Assembly: GCA_956465555.1 (NCBI GenBank)
Contig: OY101115.1
Span: 3,820,120-3,884,119 of the forward strand
Reading direction: 5' to 3'
Origin: Nitzschia sp. pyKryTriq1
Lineage: Eukaryota > Bacillariophyta > Bacillariophyceae > Bacillariales > Bacillariaceae
DNA length: 64,000 nucleotides
Shown: piece after piece, positions 21,783 through 33,435 of the stretch
Numbering within the stretch: position 1 is the first letter of the stretch
Layout: every line of letters starts with the position of its first letter
Position numbers and translations under genes: made by a program
Notes under the pieces: model-generated
Told to the model about the DNA's origin: nothing
The model's database searches: none
The model's input: only the letters and a program-made list of their open reading frames with translations

Positions 21783-23954
21783 ATGGACGAGGAAGCAAGA
21801 ACCCAGCGCCAAAAGGCACTGGCAGATAAAAAGAAACGTCTAGATGAACTGAAAGCTCGAAGGGCGCAGCGAGGGACTCAAACCGTCAGTGCCGCCGAGA
21901 CAGCAAGGGCCAAAATTGACGCGTCAGCCAACCTCGACGATTATATTGATGGTTTGCTCAAGGTACCCGCCAGCAGTCAACCGCAGCCCTCCGACGACGA
22001 CGACGACGAAGCACCAGCGGCTGCTTCTCATGCACAAGCTCCTGAGAAAACAGAGACCGAGGTTGGCGCTTCCGGGGACACCACCAAGGTGGCAGCGCCG
22101 GCGCCAGCACCGATGCCTGCTGCTTCTGAAGTAAGGGCGGAAGTGTTTGAAATGGGTACACAAACCGCCGATGAGGACTTTCCCCCGCCGTCCGACTACG
22201 ACGAGGAAGAGCAGCAACAAGTAGAGCAAATGGTGGACCAAGGCATGGATAAGACATCTGGCGAGACAGCTACTGGCGCAGTCGAAGCAAAGATGATGGA
22301 AGAAGCCAAGGTCCTCACAGCCGAAGAAGTGGAGAAAGAGCTGGCATCGGAAACTTTCTCCTCTTTCTTAAATGCGGCGTCGAAGAAAGTGGAGCGTGTG
22401 CTAGGGAGTGCCGTGCTAGCTGACTTGTTGGCGGATTACGATGGGGATACGGATGGGACAGAACGGGCGGCTTCCAAGGCGTCGGATGGAAGTAAGTTCA
22501 TCTCCTCGCGCCAGGTATATGAATGTCCCCATTGGACTCCTACCAGAGACGTCACGGATTTGGATTGGTCCCCGCTTCATCGAGAGCTCATGTTATGTAG
22601 CTACCACATGCCTTCGTCAACGACAAAGCTTGGAGAGCCAAAAGGTTCCACTGCTGTCAAGGTCATTTCGCCTGACGACACGCCATCTGACTCATTGACT
22701 CCTCGGAGCTTGGAACTGCAATCGGACGGATTAGCTTTAGTTTGGAACTTGGCCATGCCCAATCGACCAGAACATGTCTTTACATGTGGGAGCCCAGTCA
22801 CGTCGACAAGATTTCACCCCACCGAGTCTCCCCTTATAATTGGTGGATGTCAGAGCGGTCAAGTGGTCGTTTGGGATGTTCGCGCAGGACGGATGCCCGT
22901 TCAAAAGTCCAGCTTGACGACAACTTCGAGTGGAAATAGCAAGGGACACACGTATCCCATCTGTGCCATGGAGATCATCGAAGGAGGCGTAAGTAGAATC
23001 TGAAGTGAACGGTCAGGGCGAGATTTTTAATAGGGTCGTTTGGCTCACTGTCTCACTTATTATTCGTTTTTTGTTGCGGCAGTCTGGGCTGGTGACGGGT
23101 GCTACGGATGGCCGCGTAAACTTTTGGTCTTTAGCCAATCTTCGGGATCCTGCTGAGTCGATGCAGCTCGGTGATAGCGTATCCTGTATGGCAGTAGCCC
23201 CCGAATCGGAAACTCTTGTCTGTGGAGACGAGATGGGAAATTTGTACACAATTCAGTCCAATCAATCAACATTAGGTGGTGGAGGCGGACAACGATCGAA
23301 GCGAAAAGTCTCCAAACTGGAACCAGGAGAGACCGATGGTCACTTTGGAATGATCACGGCATTGTCAACGAAAACACTCAAAGCGTCGGCTCGGGCAGGG
23401 CTCACAAAGGGTTTCCTTCGAGGATCGGGTGGTCTCTTCCTCTCGGCAGGTGTGGACTGGACTGTCAAAATGTGGGGCCCTGCGTACACAGATAAGCCAC
23501 TTTTGAGTGTGGTCAGCCATTCTTATGACTACATGAGCGATGTTCAATGGTAAGTATGGATTACGGGTCCCCCGATCGAACCACGAATTCTGTATATTTT
23601 GCATGTACCCGATTGCTGCTGACTTTTGTGATTCCTATCGTTTATAGGTCGCCATCCCACCCGACGCTCATGGCTACAGCGTCTAGCAATGGAACACTCG
23701 GGCTCTGGAACTTTGCGCAAACGCTAGAAGAGCCCATTACAGGCTCAGATGGAATCGTGGTAGAACCAGATGGAGGATCTGGTCGGGGTTTGAACAAAAT
23801 AAAATGGTCCTCGGATGGAAGGAGAATGTTGGTTGCCTCTGCGGATCGTGTGCATGTGCTGGTCTTGGCAGAAGATGTAGTGCGACAAAAAGGAGACGAA
23901 GACGCTCGAATGATGAACCATATCAGTTCGCGAGGGTTGCTAGACAAAGAATAA
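21783..23954 (+). CDS. Cytoplasmic dynein 1 intermediate chain
   Basis: Three exons, 21783-22988, 23083-23549 and 23648-23954 (659 residues). Both introns have GTAAGT donors and CAG/TAG acceptors. The N-terminus has a Lys/Arg/Glu-rich coiled coil (about 1-30) as in p150-binding intermediate chains. Two TQT motifs (RGTQTVS near 32, MGTQTADED near 124) are candidate LC8 light-chain sites. An acidic/Ala linker follows, then a conserved segment AEEVEKELASETFSSFLNAASKKVERVLG. The C-terminal half is a WD40 propeller (DVTDLDWSPLHRELML, DGLALVWNL, GCQSGQVVVWDVRAG, ATDGRVNFWSL, GVDWTVKMWGP, SSNGTLGLWNF). It links dynein heavy chain to dynactin and cargo in minus-end transport. Confidence 0.9.
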
Positions 23955-24025
23955 GCAGACAATTTAACCTAACCGAGCAATCAATTCCCAACCAGTTGCA
24001 CTAGTAGGTCAGGTCTACGAGTACC

Positions 24026-24472
24026 TTAGAATCTATCCATATCCTCCTCGTATTCACGCGCCAGTTCAGCCGCTCTTGCTTCGTACCTTGACAAAACTTC
24101 GACTGGATCCCCCTGAATGACTAGTGCATCTTGCTGTTCCTGGGGTTGTTTGGATTTCTTCTTGGAGGACGCTCGTGCATCATCTGCACTTGCTGCATCC
24201 AACCGCGTCGACAGAAAGAATGGTATATCCTGGGCGTTGGCTGTGCTCTGCCTCGGTAGATAAACAAAATGCTCCATCACATCTTCGATGCTCTTGTCCA
24301 TGTTTGTGGCTTGATTGTAGGCTGCATTCAATCTCCCCAGCATTCGAGGCCAATCCTCTCCGCGTGGATTTCTCAAGACCAGGTCCCATTCTCCCAGATT
24401 CTTTCTCAGGATCGTGGCTTGCCGCGTATACAATGACTGCTGCTCTGTATTTCTTCTTCCTCTAGTATTCAT
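24026..24472 (-). CDS. Mediator subunit 8-like protein
   Basis: 148 residues, single exon. A short basic start is followed by two helices (LYTRQATILRKNLGEWDLVLRN and WPRMLGRLNAAYNQATNMDKS). Then come VMEHFVYLPRQ and DIPFFLSTRLD, which resembles the MED8 pattern of a WP-x-LL--LN helix followed by -P-----IP-LLST+L. The C-terminus is Lys/Gln-rich and ends with a Glu-rich helix (YEARAAELAREYEEDMDRF). MED8 belongs to the head module of Mediator. The match is by eye and weak; another small coiled-coil protein is possible. It converges on the dynein gene, with 71 bp between the stops. Confidence 0.5.
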   Translation of the reverse strand: MNTRGRRNTEQQSLYTRQATILRKNLGEWDLVLRNPRGEDWPRMLGRLNAAYNQATNMDKSIEDVMEHFVYLPRQSTANAQDIPFFLSTRLDAASADDARASSKKKSKQPQEQQDALVIQGDPVEVLSRYEARAAELAREYEEDMDRF

Positions 24473-24768
24473 GATGTGGTGTGTGATGTTGAGTATCGTA
24501 TATTATAGTGTCGCCGTTCAACTAGACAGGCATGTGATGTTACGTATCTTCAATAAATCATCATCGTCGTCGCGATCAACGCATTATTCATCGTCGCGTC
24601 GTTTCGGCGTGTCGCGAAAAGGGGGACCGAATAGATCAACAATTGGGATTCCCCATAGTGTTTTCTGCGTTCCCCTTTTGAGATGCATTCGACCATGGCG
24701 ACGAGATCCTGTCTGTACAGTACCATCTACCGCGGTAGACGACCTGGTCCGCATCCCGCATGCCATGA
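24473..24768. other. Spacer upstream of the retrotransposon
   Basis: Before the insertion this spacer joined to 29,529-29,668 as the promoter region between the MED8-like gene and PIG-U. It contains ATCATCATCGTCGTCG-like short repeats and no gene. Confidence 0.55.
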
Positions 24769-24773
24769 GACGG
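24769..24773. repeat. Target-site duplication, left copy (GACGG)
   Basis: The five bases GACGG directly precede the left LTR and are repeated at 29524-29528 after the right LTR. This is the expected 5-bp duplication of an integrase-mediated insertion. Confidence 0.9.
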
Positions 24774-24987
24774 TGCGCTATCCAGCACGTCCCCCTTTTT
24801 GGATAACGCGCCGTAAGGCATCATCAGCCGTGACGTCACAAATTTGTGGATTCCAACATACGTTGGGATACTCCGAACGGTTCAACCGAAGCGTTGGGTT
24901 CTCTCCTCTGTTTTACCAAGGTTTGAGAATAGACGAAAACACCAGTAAAATAATTCATAATTTCTATATCACGTTAGAGATAACGCA
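24774..24987 (+). repeat. Left LTR (214 bp)
   Basis: Starts TGCGCTATCC and ends GATAACGCA. I found no difference from the right LTR at 29310-29523. A GTGACGTCAC palindrome (CRE/bZIP-like) lies at about 24,830, a possible promoter element. Confidence 0.93.
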
Positions 24988-25005
24988 TTCTGATCAGAGC
25001 TTCAG
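24988..25005 (+). other. Putative primer-binding site
   Basis: The bases directly after the left LTR, TTCTGATCAGAGCTTC, contain ATCAGAGC, which matches part of the complement of a methionine tRNA 3' end. The match is incomplete, so the primer assignment is tentative. Confidence 0.4.
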
Positions 25006-27458
25006 CTCTCTACACGTTGATTCATTCAAGGCCACCATGAGGGCCGAAACACTACGGAAGAAATGTGCCCACGGAACCAGTGCTTTGGGCACAGAGTAAG
25101 TATGACCGAGACACAGGAAACATCTCACCTTTTGGCGTGCTCTCTCGCAAAAACGCAGCTTTTGTTGCCGACGATGTGAATATTCTCGTACACGCACCCT
25201 TGCAGTTATTCAATGCTCTTTCCCCGAAAGAAAACAACTGATCTCGTATCGTCAGGAGTCAGTTGAATTGACCCCGATCCTCGTGATCCTCGTTATTTGG
25301 CATCCACGTGGACTCGACTGTGTCGCAACTACCTGTGGTCGCAACGACGCTCGCCTCATGAGCAACAAGTGACCCCGATCGTCGCTACTGCACATAATGT
25401 CAACGCCAACTTCCTTCGATCTCAGTGATCATCACAAACCCATTTCGAATGGATAAAGGACAGCTTTCGCTACAGGACTCGTCTCTTGAAGTGCTGAAGA
25501 AGGAGGTCCAAGATCATCATACCGTTGATTCTCCCAACCCACCTAGCTTTGAGCTTGCCTTGCGCTTGACTATCAAGCCCCTCAACTTCGACATTTGATG
25601 TCAACGCTCTGCAAGTAAAATGTCTCCAAGATGAGGCAGTATCGTTCCTCGACGAACAGTACTCGTGGCATCTCTCATGCTGCGCTCCAAATGAGCCTCA
25701 ACGCCCTCCAAGAATTGTTTCTTGCGAAGACCGTACTTCTTAGGAAATAGGTATCTTGTCCTTTACAAGATCATTCGATTCCGCATCGAACAATAATAGA
25801 ATTATTTTATTCTTGGCCTCGCCATTCTTGCTAATAATAGCACCAATGTTTACTGCATTGGCTCCCTCAACAGGAATGTTTTCTCGACGATCTCTCGTCA
25901 TCTCTTTTTCCGCTATTCTTTGGCTTATCGTCCTCGCGACGTTCGATCTCTACTCGGGGATCTCTTATTTCGCCATTCGCAGGCTTATCATCATCGCGAC
26001 GTTTGGTCTCCAGTAGACTTTTCATTCCGCTACTCGGAATACTCGTTTGTTTACCGTCCTCGCGACGTTGGGTCTCTACCAGACCGCTGCTACTATTGCA
26101 CCTTGTAAAGCATGCCCAAGTTCCCAGAGAACGGCATCCTTTTCCAGTTCTTCTGTGAACCGCAACTGTTTCGAAAACAATTCTGGCTTCCCCGCCTCGC
26201 GAATTATTTCACGACGATGACGATCATCCCGTCAAGAATTTATGCTCCTCTTGAGCAAAGAACGACACCGTTTTGATGAAATAAAGATTTCTCGGAAAAT
26301 CTCAAGGTTTACAAAACGAGCGATTCAATCATCGCTATAATCGTCAAGTTGTTCGTTCGCGACATCTCCTCAGCAAGCGTTCTCGCTATCGCTATTTTAT
26401 TTTTCACGGCCGTCGCTGTCGACGTCTTGACAAACTTGCAAAAGAAGACATAATTATGTCTACAGAACTTCGTGTTCTTTATGCATCGATCGCACCGTCG
26501 ATCAATGTATCTGTTGACCACTCGTCCAACAATGACTGTTACCACAACAAAAGATCTACCAAAGATCATACCTCGGACAGGCGTGTTCCTATGAACAACC
26601 AACTGCCCAGCTCCATCATCATGCGTCCGTCGCATGTCGCTGCTAATAGCAATGCTCTTCAGAGGGATGAATGCGTCCATCGCCTTCTACCGCTCGTGCG
26701 CCCGACGCACCCTTCGGTTAGTTGAGCAAACGCTTTCCAAAAAGCTACCTTTAAAATTCAAAAGTGCTCCGGGCACAGGTTATAACGCGCGGCATCTATC
26801 GATGCAATCAGCGGCCAATGGGAAAACAGTCGTCTCCGGACGTCGCCCAAGCTTTCAAGCAAAATGGCCTCGAAATACAAGGTCGATGTTCAGTACATCA
26901 GCGATATGAATACCGTTACTCAGTTAATGGAGGACAATATTACGAGTATCTCAACCAAAATGGTTTGAGGAAAAACCTTCAATGTCCAAACAGAACGCAA
27001 CCGAGTTGCACTCATTCATCGGTCCAGCGCCGATCGCACATTCGGGCACCACTCATAAAATGAGTGGGTCAAAAATCACTCCATTATTCTATATTGGTCA
27101 GTGCGCACTCGAAGCGCAGCAAAGGCAGAAGGCATTACCAGCTACTGCTCGTACTTTCGGAACAAGTCTTCCTTAAGTATTTTGACCGTGATAAGCCCCT
27201 TTTCATTTATTGTGAAGCTGCTGACCATCAGCAACGCCCAGCAATCATATTGCCAAGGCCAGGTGCAAACTCCACAAGACGATGTTTCGTTCATGCACGG
27301 TCCAACCTTTCTTCGAAAGGACGCCTTGACGAAATTACACCTCCAGAAGGTCCCTAATGACCGTCTCATCATGCCCTCGCAATAACCGCGCGCAAAAAGA
27401 ATCAGAGCTCTCAAAGAGTAATTATACATTGCCGCTCGCACCGGTACGTACCACGTTG

Positions 27459-27640
27459 TACAGCGCTCGCCGGATTCACATTTATTTCGACAAACAAAAT
27501 AATACTTCCCGCAAGTCCAAACACGCTCAGCATGTTATGAGATGGCACGCTTTCCTCGAGAAACACGGCCGAACTATCACTATTTTCGTGCAAAGGACAC
27601 CCTCGCCGACATGCCTTCTCGCTTGTCCTCTTTGAAGAGG
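27459..27640 (+). pseudogene. Degenerate RNase H domain of gypsy pol
   Basis: One frame reads IHIYFDKQNN and RWHAFLEKHGRTITIF, matching the gypsy RNase H pattern (H-Y-DH-N, then RW---LEE-GP-I). The downstream AKDTLADMPSRLSSLK (the usual AD-LSRL end) lies in a different frame, so a frameshift occurs near 27,585-27,595. The domain is non-functional as it stands. Confidence 0.65.
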
Positions 27641-28513
27641 CAGGATGGCGCAATGCGACAAATCCTCAGGATGTCAAAATATCGCGACGCCGAACTTTTC
27701 AGTTTCAATGGCGCAAAGCGACGAATCGCGACGCCAAACAATTCAATTCCAAAACAGTACGATCCCATGGATCTTATCTCCAACTCGTTTATTTTTTATG
27801 GCCATGGAGCTCAATGATGATTTTGCTCATCGTTTTGCTCATTTCCAGATCAAATGGAATACTGTTTGAACTTGACTTTCAAACAATCGCCAAAGCGCAA
27901 GATCGGGACGCCGACCTGCACTTATGGCAGAACGTCCACTTCAGCATGTGGATCGGAACCTCGCATCCGATATAAATAATATCGCTGTTCCACAGCGCAA
28001 CCAGATGATTCTTCGAGAATCTACTGATCGGACGAATTTTTGGAGAATAATTCAGTCCACTGGTTCTTGGCTCCGAAGCCACCGGTCCCAACCGACTGCA
28101 CGACATCATGTCAATGCATTGTTTATACAACAACAACAAATCAAGTCGACTATTGAAACCAGTGTTTCAACTTGCAATACGCATCAACGCTTCGAAACTC
28201 GTTGTCGAGGACATGGAAGGCCTGCACCACGAGAGGCAGCGCTCACTCCATGGCAAGAAGTCGCAACAAGACCGCCTTGTTGGTCCCTGGACTATTAATG
28301 TCACAGGCCGAGGACTCAAAAGTACGTTGTCCTTACGATTAAATTCTTTCGTTTATTCGAAAATAGCTGGCTCGCCCATGCATTCTGTTGCCTCGCAACC
28401 AACAAAAATAACGAATGGCTCGCCCAAAAATATCCCAGCATGTCTCATTGCCTTCCCGACCAAGGATGAGAATGCACTGGACACACATTCTTTGCAAATG
28501 CTCCATTGGGATC

Positions 28514-29040
28514 AAATTTAATATCATTGCTCCTCTACTCGCAATCCTCAGGCCGATGCCGTTTGTGAAATGATGCACCAAATAATTGGAAACGCACTCC
28601 GTGTGCTAACTACCATGAATCCTCCAGAAGGAATCGCAGAGGCAAATCAATTGGTTGATACGGCAATTGCCAACGCGATGTTTGCACATCGTGCCGCTTA
28701 CAATAGCGCTATTCAAACTACGCCAGGTGGTCTAGCGTTTGGTCACGACATGGTTGTGGCGCTGCCGCTCCTTGCGGATTTGCAAATCATTCGAGCACAC
28801 AAGCAACAGCTCATTGATAGACGCCTCATCAATGCGAACCAAAAACGATTCTCTTATGATTATCGTGTTGGCGAAGCAGTACTCAAACTGGCGTATAAGC
28901 CCAACAAACTTGAAGCTCGTGCTTTGAGCGGACCGCATGTTATTGAACAAGTCCATACCAATGGTACCGTGACAATTCGATTGTCCCCCACCGTGGTTGA
29001 AAGAATTTCACTACGACGAATTAAGCCCTACAGGCAATAG
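28514..29040 (+). pseudogene. Integrase C-terminal half of gypsy pol, frameshifted at its start
   Basis: From 28,543 the frame reads NPQADAVCEMMHQIIGNALR, then TTPGGLAFGHDMVV, then RLINANQKRFSYDYRVGEAVLKL, GPHVIEQVHTNGTVTIRL and RRIKPY before a stop. This is the end of the catalytic core plus the C-terminal GPY/F-like domain of a Ty3/gypsy integrase. The preceding KFNIIAPLLA lies in another frame (from 28,514), so a frameshift sits near 28,540. No chromodomain follows. Confidence 0.8.
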
Positions 29041-29295
29041 AGTGTCCGAGGCACGAATTCAATGGCGAATGTACTCGTTAAATACTCTACGTTCGCTGGC
29101 GATCCTACCTCTTTGCTCATTAAATGTTTCATGTTTTCAATTGACTGTTTCCTATGGTGAGATTCCATTGAGATACCATTGAGCCAGCGAGCGATATCTC
29201 GGACACGCTAGTAACCGACGAAAGAGGTTTTCTTCCTTGTTCTTCAAGGTTTCCTCTTTATTTCTCACGTCAAGCGTTCGCTGCGAACGTCAACC

Positions 29296-29309
29296 TTGGA
29301 GAGGCAGAG
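29296..29309 (+). other. Putative polypurine tract
   Basis: GGAGAGGCAGAG, nearly all purine, lies directly against the right LTR, where plus-strand DNA synthesis of an LTR element is primed. Confidence 0.6.
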
Positions 29310-29523
29310 TGCGCTATCCAGCACGTCCCCCTTTTTGGATAACGCGCCGTAAGGCATCATCAGCCGTGACGTCACAAATTTGTGGATTCCAACATACGTT
29401 GGGATACTCCGAACGGTTCAACCGAAGCGTTGGGTTCTCTCCTCTGTTTTACCAAGGTTTGAGAATAGACGAAAACACCAGTAAAATAATTCATAATTTC
29501 TATATCACGTTAGAGATAACGCA
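29310..29523 (+). repeat. Right LTR (214 bp)
   Basis: Same length and, base by base as far as I can read, identical to the left LTR; followed by the GACGG duplication. Its outward edge lies 145 bp before the PIG-U start codon, so LTR promoter activity could affect PIG-U. Confidence 0.93.
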
Positions 29524-29528
29524 GACGG
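29524..29528. repeat. Target-site duplication, right copy (GACGG)
   Basis: Matches 24769-24773. Confidence 0.9.
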
Positions 29529-29668
29529 CGCCGTCGCGCCGTGTTGCGTGCTGCATTCTCCCATTCCTCCCCATACTTGTACCTTTTTGAAGCTTTCATT
29601 GTGGTAGTAGCGGAGAACCCAATCCACTCCATTTACAGACAACCCCCTATGTTCCAACAGCACTGAAA

Positions 29669-31171
29669 ATGGTACCGAACTACAGCCAGAATTCTTTCTG
29701 GAAGAGCCCGTCTACTTGGTTGGTGACGCTCATCCGCTTGGCTGCCATCATCATCTCGCACACTTCCTCGGTGAAGACAAGCATCCCCGGCAGCTGGCTG
29801 TACAGCCCCTCTTTGACTTCTCTAGTGATCAAACCGTCCCTGACGTTATCCCATGTACGGGAGGCGTTGGCGATCCAACGCCTGGTCTCGGGCAAATTTT
29901 CCGATGCCTATGCCGCCCATCCGAGGATCCAACTTCCTCCACTCTTGCTGGCCTCTTTGACGCCATTGGTGCAATCAAAGTATGCAGAGCTGTACTTTGC
30001 GTTACTATGTCTTCTTCTCGACTTTTTGCTAGCGGCCATGATCGAGGCAATTGCTCGCTTCGCTCTCTTTACCAACCGGGTCGAGTCAGTAGATCAAGAA
30101 GCGAAAGAGCAAGCGCAGTTGCCCGAAGCGATTCAACCACAAAACAGCCACATCTTTGCAATCTACGAAGAAGAGTCTTACAAAGAAGCAAAAGAGAGTC
30201 CACTGATACCCATGGAATCTTTGCCGCTGGTGGCAGCTCAGCTGTACTTTTGGAGTCCCATAACTTTTCTTTCTGGGTCGGTATATTCATGTTTCCAAGC
30301 TTTCCCAGGATTCTTCTTGGTGGCCAGTCTGTTTGAAGGAGTTCGATGCGGAGGATCCTCATTACTATCTACTTTTTTCTTGGCAGTAGCAGCATACCTG
30401 GAGCTTCATCATGTCGTCTTCTTGTTGCCTCTAGCGGCGTTGCCATTGGGGAAAGGCAAAAGTCGACCACTCTGGATGGTACTTTCTTTTGGATTCTGGT
30501 TTGCTTGCTTGCAAGGTCTTTCCTATCAGCTGGTGGGGCCCAAAATGTTGGAGAAAGTAATACAGGCTACGTATGGGCTTGGATGGAGCACGATACAGCC
30601 GAATCTATCAGTCCAATGGTACTTTGCGATGCAACTATTCTCTAGATTCCGGGATTACTTTGGAGCCATGTGCGTGGGACTCCCTTACATGCTCGTGGTA
30701 CCCATAACTATGCGACTCTACAAGTATCCCATGGAGTTGGTAAGTCCTACGATGAAGGAGATGATTATGTAGTATATACTGCACGGCGGGCACAAAAGTA
30801 AGTCTCACCAGAGTCTACCAATCAACGCACAGGTGGCTGCGTTCTCCATGATATTTACCATCTTTCGACCAGTGGAGACTCTATTCGATGCAAACTTGTC
30901 CTTTTGTTTTCTCTTGCTTTGTCCCCGCTCCCTGTCACGCATGGGCACTGTCGTATTCCTTTCTCTATGTAGCATGGGCGTCCCGGTCATCCTCAATGTG
31001 GTGGACCATTGGATGTGGCTAGGACCGCACACGGGAAATGCCAACTACATGTTTTTCCAATGTTTGGCCTACAATATATTTCTGGGGATCATTCTGGGGC
31101 AGTTTTGTAAAGCAAGTTTGGAACGAGACAAGGCGCTACGGCTGGCCGCCAAAGAAGCAAGTGCAACCTGA
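29669..31171 (+). CDS. PIGU: GPI transamidase subunit PIG-U
   Basis: Two exons, 29669-30739 and 30833-31171, with a 93-bp GTAAGT...CACAG intron in phase 0 (469 residues). The protein is very hydrophobic, with about eight or more membrane segments. Key stretches are YAELYFALLCLLLDFLLAAMI, PLVAAQLYFWSPITFLS, FFLAVAAYLELHHVVFLLPLAAL, VQWYFAMQLFSRFRDYF and the PxxMRLYKYPMELVAAFSMI junction across the splice. PIG-U is the polytopic subunit of the ER GPI-transamidase that helps recognise the GPI lipid. The length is near the usual 435-470. Its promoter region was split by the retrotransposon, leaving only 140 bp of original upstream sequence. Confidence 0.88.
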
Positions 31172-31944
31172 AGAACAACTCTCTTGGTCAACTATCGGCT
31201 GGTCGCGGCGAACGACAGGGTGGTGTAACCTCAGCTCTCGCGTCGTTGGCAGGCGTGACCTGAGTAATACAATGGCATGGATCGCTTCGTCAAGTATGGT
31301 TGTCGACAAATAAAGTGTCTACTGTCGTTACTATCATTTCTTTTAGATTTACTCACAGAGCAAGTGCTTTATGTATTTTTCCTTGTCCCGAACCGCTATT
31401 CTACTGACTGCACTAGACTCCACTGGAATAGACCAGTAATAGGAGCGAGATACTCTAAAGTAGTAGGTGTGAGAAACTATTATGGATTATAATGAGTTCA
31501 TAGTAATAGAAATACCTTCTACTAATAGTCGTCAACTCTCAACTTCACGAGTGATGAGTAGACTTGAAGATACCTTTCGTACTACAGTACTTTTCGAAGG
31601 TATGATGCGGATCGAGCAACGAGAACTCCGTGCCAAAACCATGAAACAGAACACTCCTCCAAGAAAATCTCCCGTGTAGAGCTCAGTACTGAATTTAACG
31701 TAGAATGCTTCGTCGCGCGCAAACCGATGACACAATAAAGATCGTCAACATCATCATGCATCATCCCTTCATCATCCCGTCAGTGTGGCCATTCTTCGTT
31801 GTCACTGTAAGCGTACAACAACGCCATTTTGATAGCAATCTTGATCTCGCTCACAAAAACCTGGCAAGCAAAGACTGACACAACAATACTGATCGAACTA
31901 ATTTCAACCCAAGGGGAAACCCAACCTTCAGAGCTACACCGTCC
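31172..31944. other. Intergenic spacer
   Basis: No convincing gene. A 65-codon plus-strand frame at 31,482-31,679 has no family features and I do not call it. The sequence is AT-rich with ACTAATAGT-like palindromic bits at about 31,500-31,530. Confidence 0.5.
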
Positions 31945-33435
31945 ATGATAATGAATTTAAAGCTGCCCAGCAATACATTTGACCAATATTCACCGCCTGC
32001 AAACACATACAAGTATTCGCACTCTTGTGTGACGGGAAGCTTTTCCGACAAGCCATCCAAAACATCGAAATCCTCTGTGATGCCTACGAAGAAGAAAAAG
32101 GACAAGGGCAAACTGAAGCGCAAGCTTGAAAAAGCCGCGCCGCTCTACACGGAAGATCTTGGCACTCAAGGAATCAAGAAAAGCTCCCTTCTTAGTGCGG
32201 CTTGCCATCAGGGGTCGATAGCCAAAAACCCCTTGGCAATTGATGAATATGCACGACGACAAAAACGCATGGTAAGTTTGTGATTTGCAATTTGGAAGTG
32301 CTTGTATGTAGAAGTCTTTGGTTTGAAGTTGAGTTCCCTTACTAATTGCATCATGACTTAGCAACGCTTTGGTGTCGCCCAGAACGACGAACCCGGTGGT
32401 GTAACTTCGGCCTTATCTGCACCTCGTGTCTCTGACGGCATGAAAAATGGGAAGAAAAGGAAAGTCTCCCAAAGTGAAACCACATTTGTGGGTACGAGTA
32501 CAACTTTGGAGAAACCCTATCTGAGGTTGACAGACTTTCCCAAGGCCGAAAATGTCAGGCCGCTTCCCATTCTCATCAAATCATTGGCACATATCAAGGG
32601 CCACTATATCCAGCACGAGGACTTTGAATGGGCGAATGGACAGTTAAAAAGCGTTCGCCAGGATCTTACTGTTCAGCACATCCGTAACAAGTTTGCGTTG
32701 GATGTCTACGAGACTCATGCTCGGCTACTTCTGGAGCACGGTGATCTAAACGAATTCCATCAATGCCAGACCATGCTTCAGTCATTGACCTCACCGACTA
32801 GCAAACTCGATCCTTCCGTTGACAACTGTGATGAGATTGGAGGGCACTTTCGTTCTGCCATGGTTGAAGGAGGCGAGGAGGAATGTTTGAAGCAATCAGA
32901 GGACGCAGCAGATGAGTTTTATGCCTATGGGCTACTCTACAATCTTGTGCAAAGCTCTTGGGGGGAAATGACTCGTCTTTTGTCTACTAATCAAAGGAAA
33001 GAGAGTGATAGGACCCCATCAGATGCATCATCTGTCACTTCTTCTGATTACGGTGATATCCCAGCTTGCTTTCGAGGAACATCTGTCCGCCACGCGCTCA
33101 AGGTTGTTAAGGCCGTCATGCACGAGGACTATCAAGCTTTCTTCCGCTTGTACGAGTCGGCGCCCCACTTGTCCGCCTATCTGATGGACTTTCTCGTGCG
33201 AAGAGTGCGAAAAAATGCCTACCAACGAATCATTGCCGCGTACCGCCCCACGCTATCAGTGGAACATTTCAGAACGGCCCTGGCCTTTCAAGACCTGGAG
33301 GAGACGCGGCGATTTCTGAAAGAGCATGGGGCCATCTTCATTCATGAACTGGGTGCTCCCCCATTCTGGGTCGATTGCAAGGCTACATTCCTAGCCACCC
33401 CACAATCTTTCGGTGCCGCGGAGTTGTCAACATGA
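31945..33435 (+). CDS. SAC3/GANP-domain protein, THP3/LENG8-like
   Basis: Two exons, 31945-32271 and 32362-33435, with a 90-bp GTAAGT...CTTAG intron (466 residues). The N-terminus is basic and disordered (PTKKKKDKGKLKRKLEK). The core has the THP3/LENG8 signature: a charged linker ending LTDFPKAENVRPLPIL, then YIQHEDFEWANGQLKSVRQDLTVQ, IRNKFALDVYETHARLLLEHGDLNEFHQCQ, and a PCI-like helical repeat (VKAVMHEDYQAFFRLYESAPHLSAYLMDFLVRRVRKNAY, LAFQDLEETRRFLKEHG). THP3-type proteins work with CSN12 in transcription-coupled splicing and mRNA export in the nucleus. An internal ATG at 32,081 is an alternative start. Confidence 0.87.

Larger units (their letters stand above)
24774..29523 (+). mobile_element. 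Ty3/gypsy-type LTR retrotransposon, complete ends, degenerate interior
   Basis: A 4750-bp element bounded by two 214-bp LTRs that begin TG and end CA, flanked by GACGG duplications. On the plus strand, remnants of pol occur in gypsy order. An RNase H-like segment at about 27,460-27,640 (IHIYFDKQNN, then RWHAFLEKHG, then DTLADMPSRLSS) is followed by an integrase ending at 28,543-29,040. Ty3/gypsy affiliation rests on the NPQADAVCE motif and TTPGGLAFGHDM. The frames are broken: RNase H and integrase each switch frame, and no long gag or reverse transcriptase frame is visible in 25.0-27.3 kb. The LTRs look identical by eye, which implies recent transposition, probably with proteins from another copy. 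Confidence 0.9.

Noticed and set aside
24880-24895. tRNA B-box-like GGTTCAACC in the LTR
   Set aside because: No matching A box or cloverleaf around it.
25756-26108. Short frames inside the retrotransposon as gag
   Set aside because: No gag-like zinc knuckle or capsid motif; frames break often, so I only call the recognisable RNase H and integrase parts.
31482-31679. 65-codon plus-strand frame
   Set aside because: Short, no motif and no neighbour evidence.
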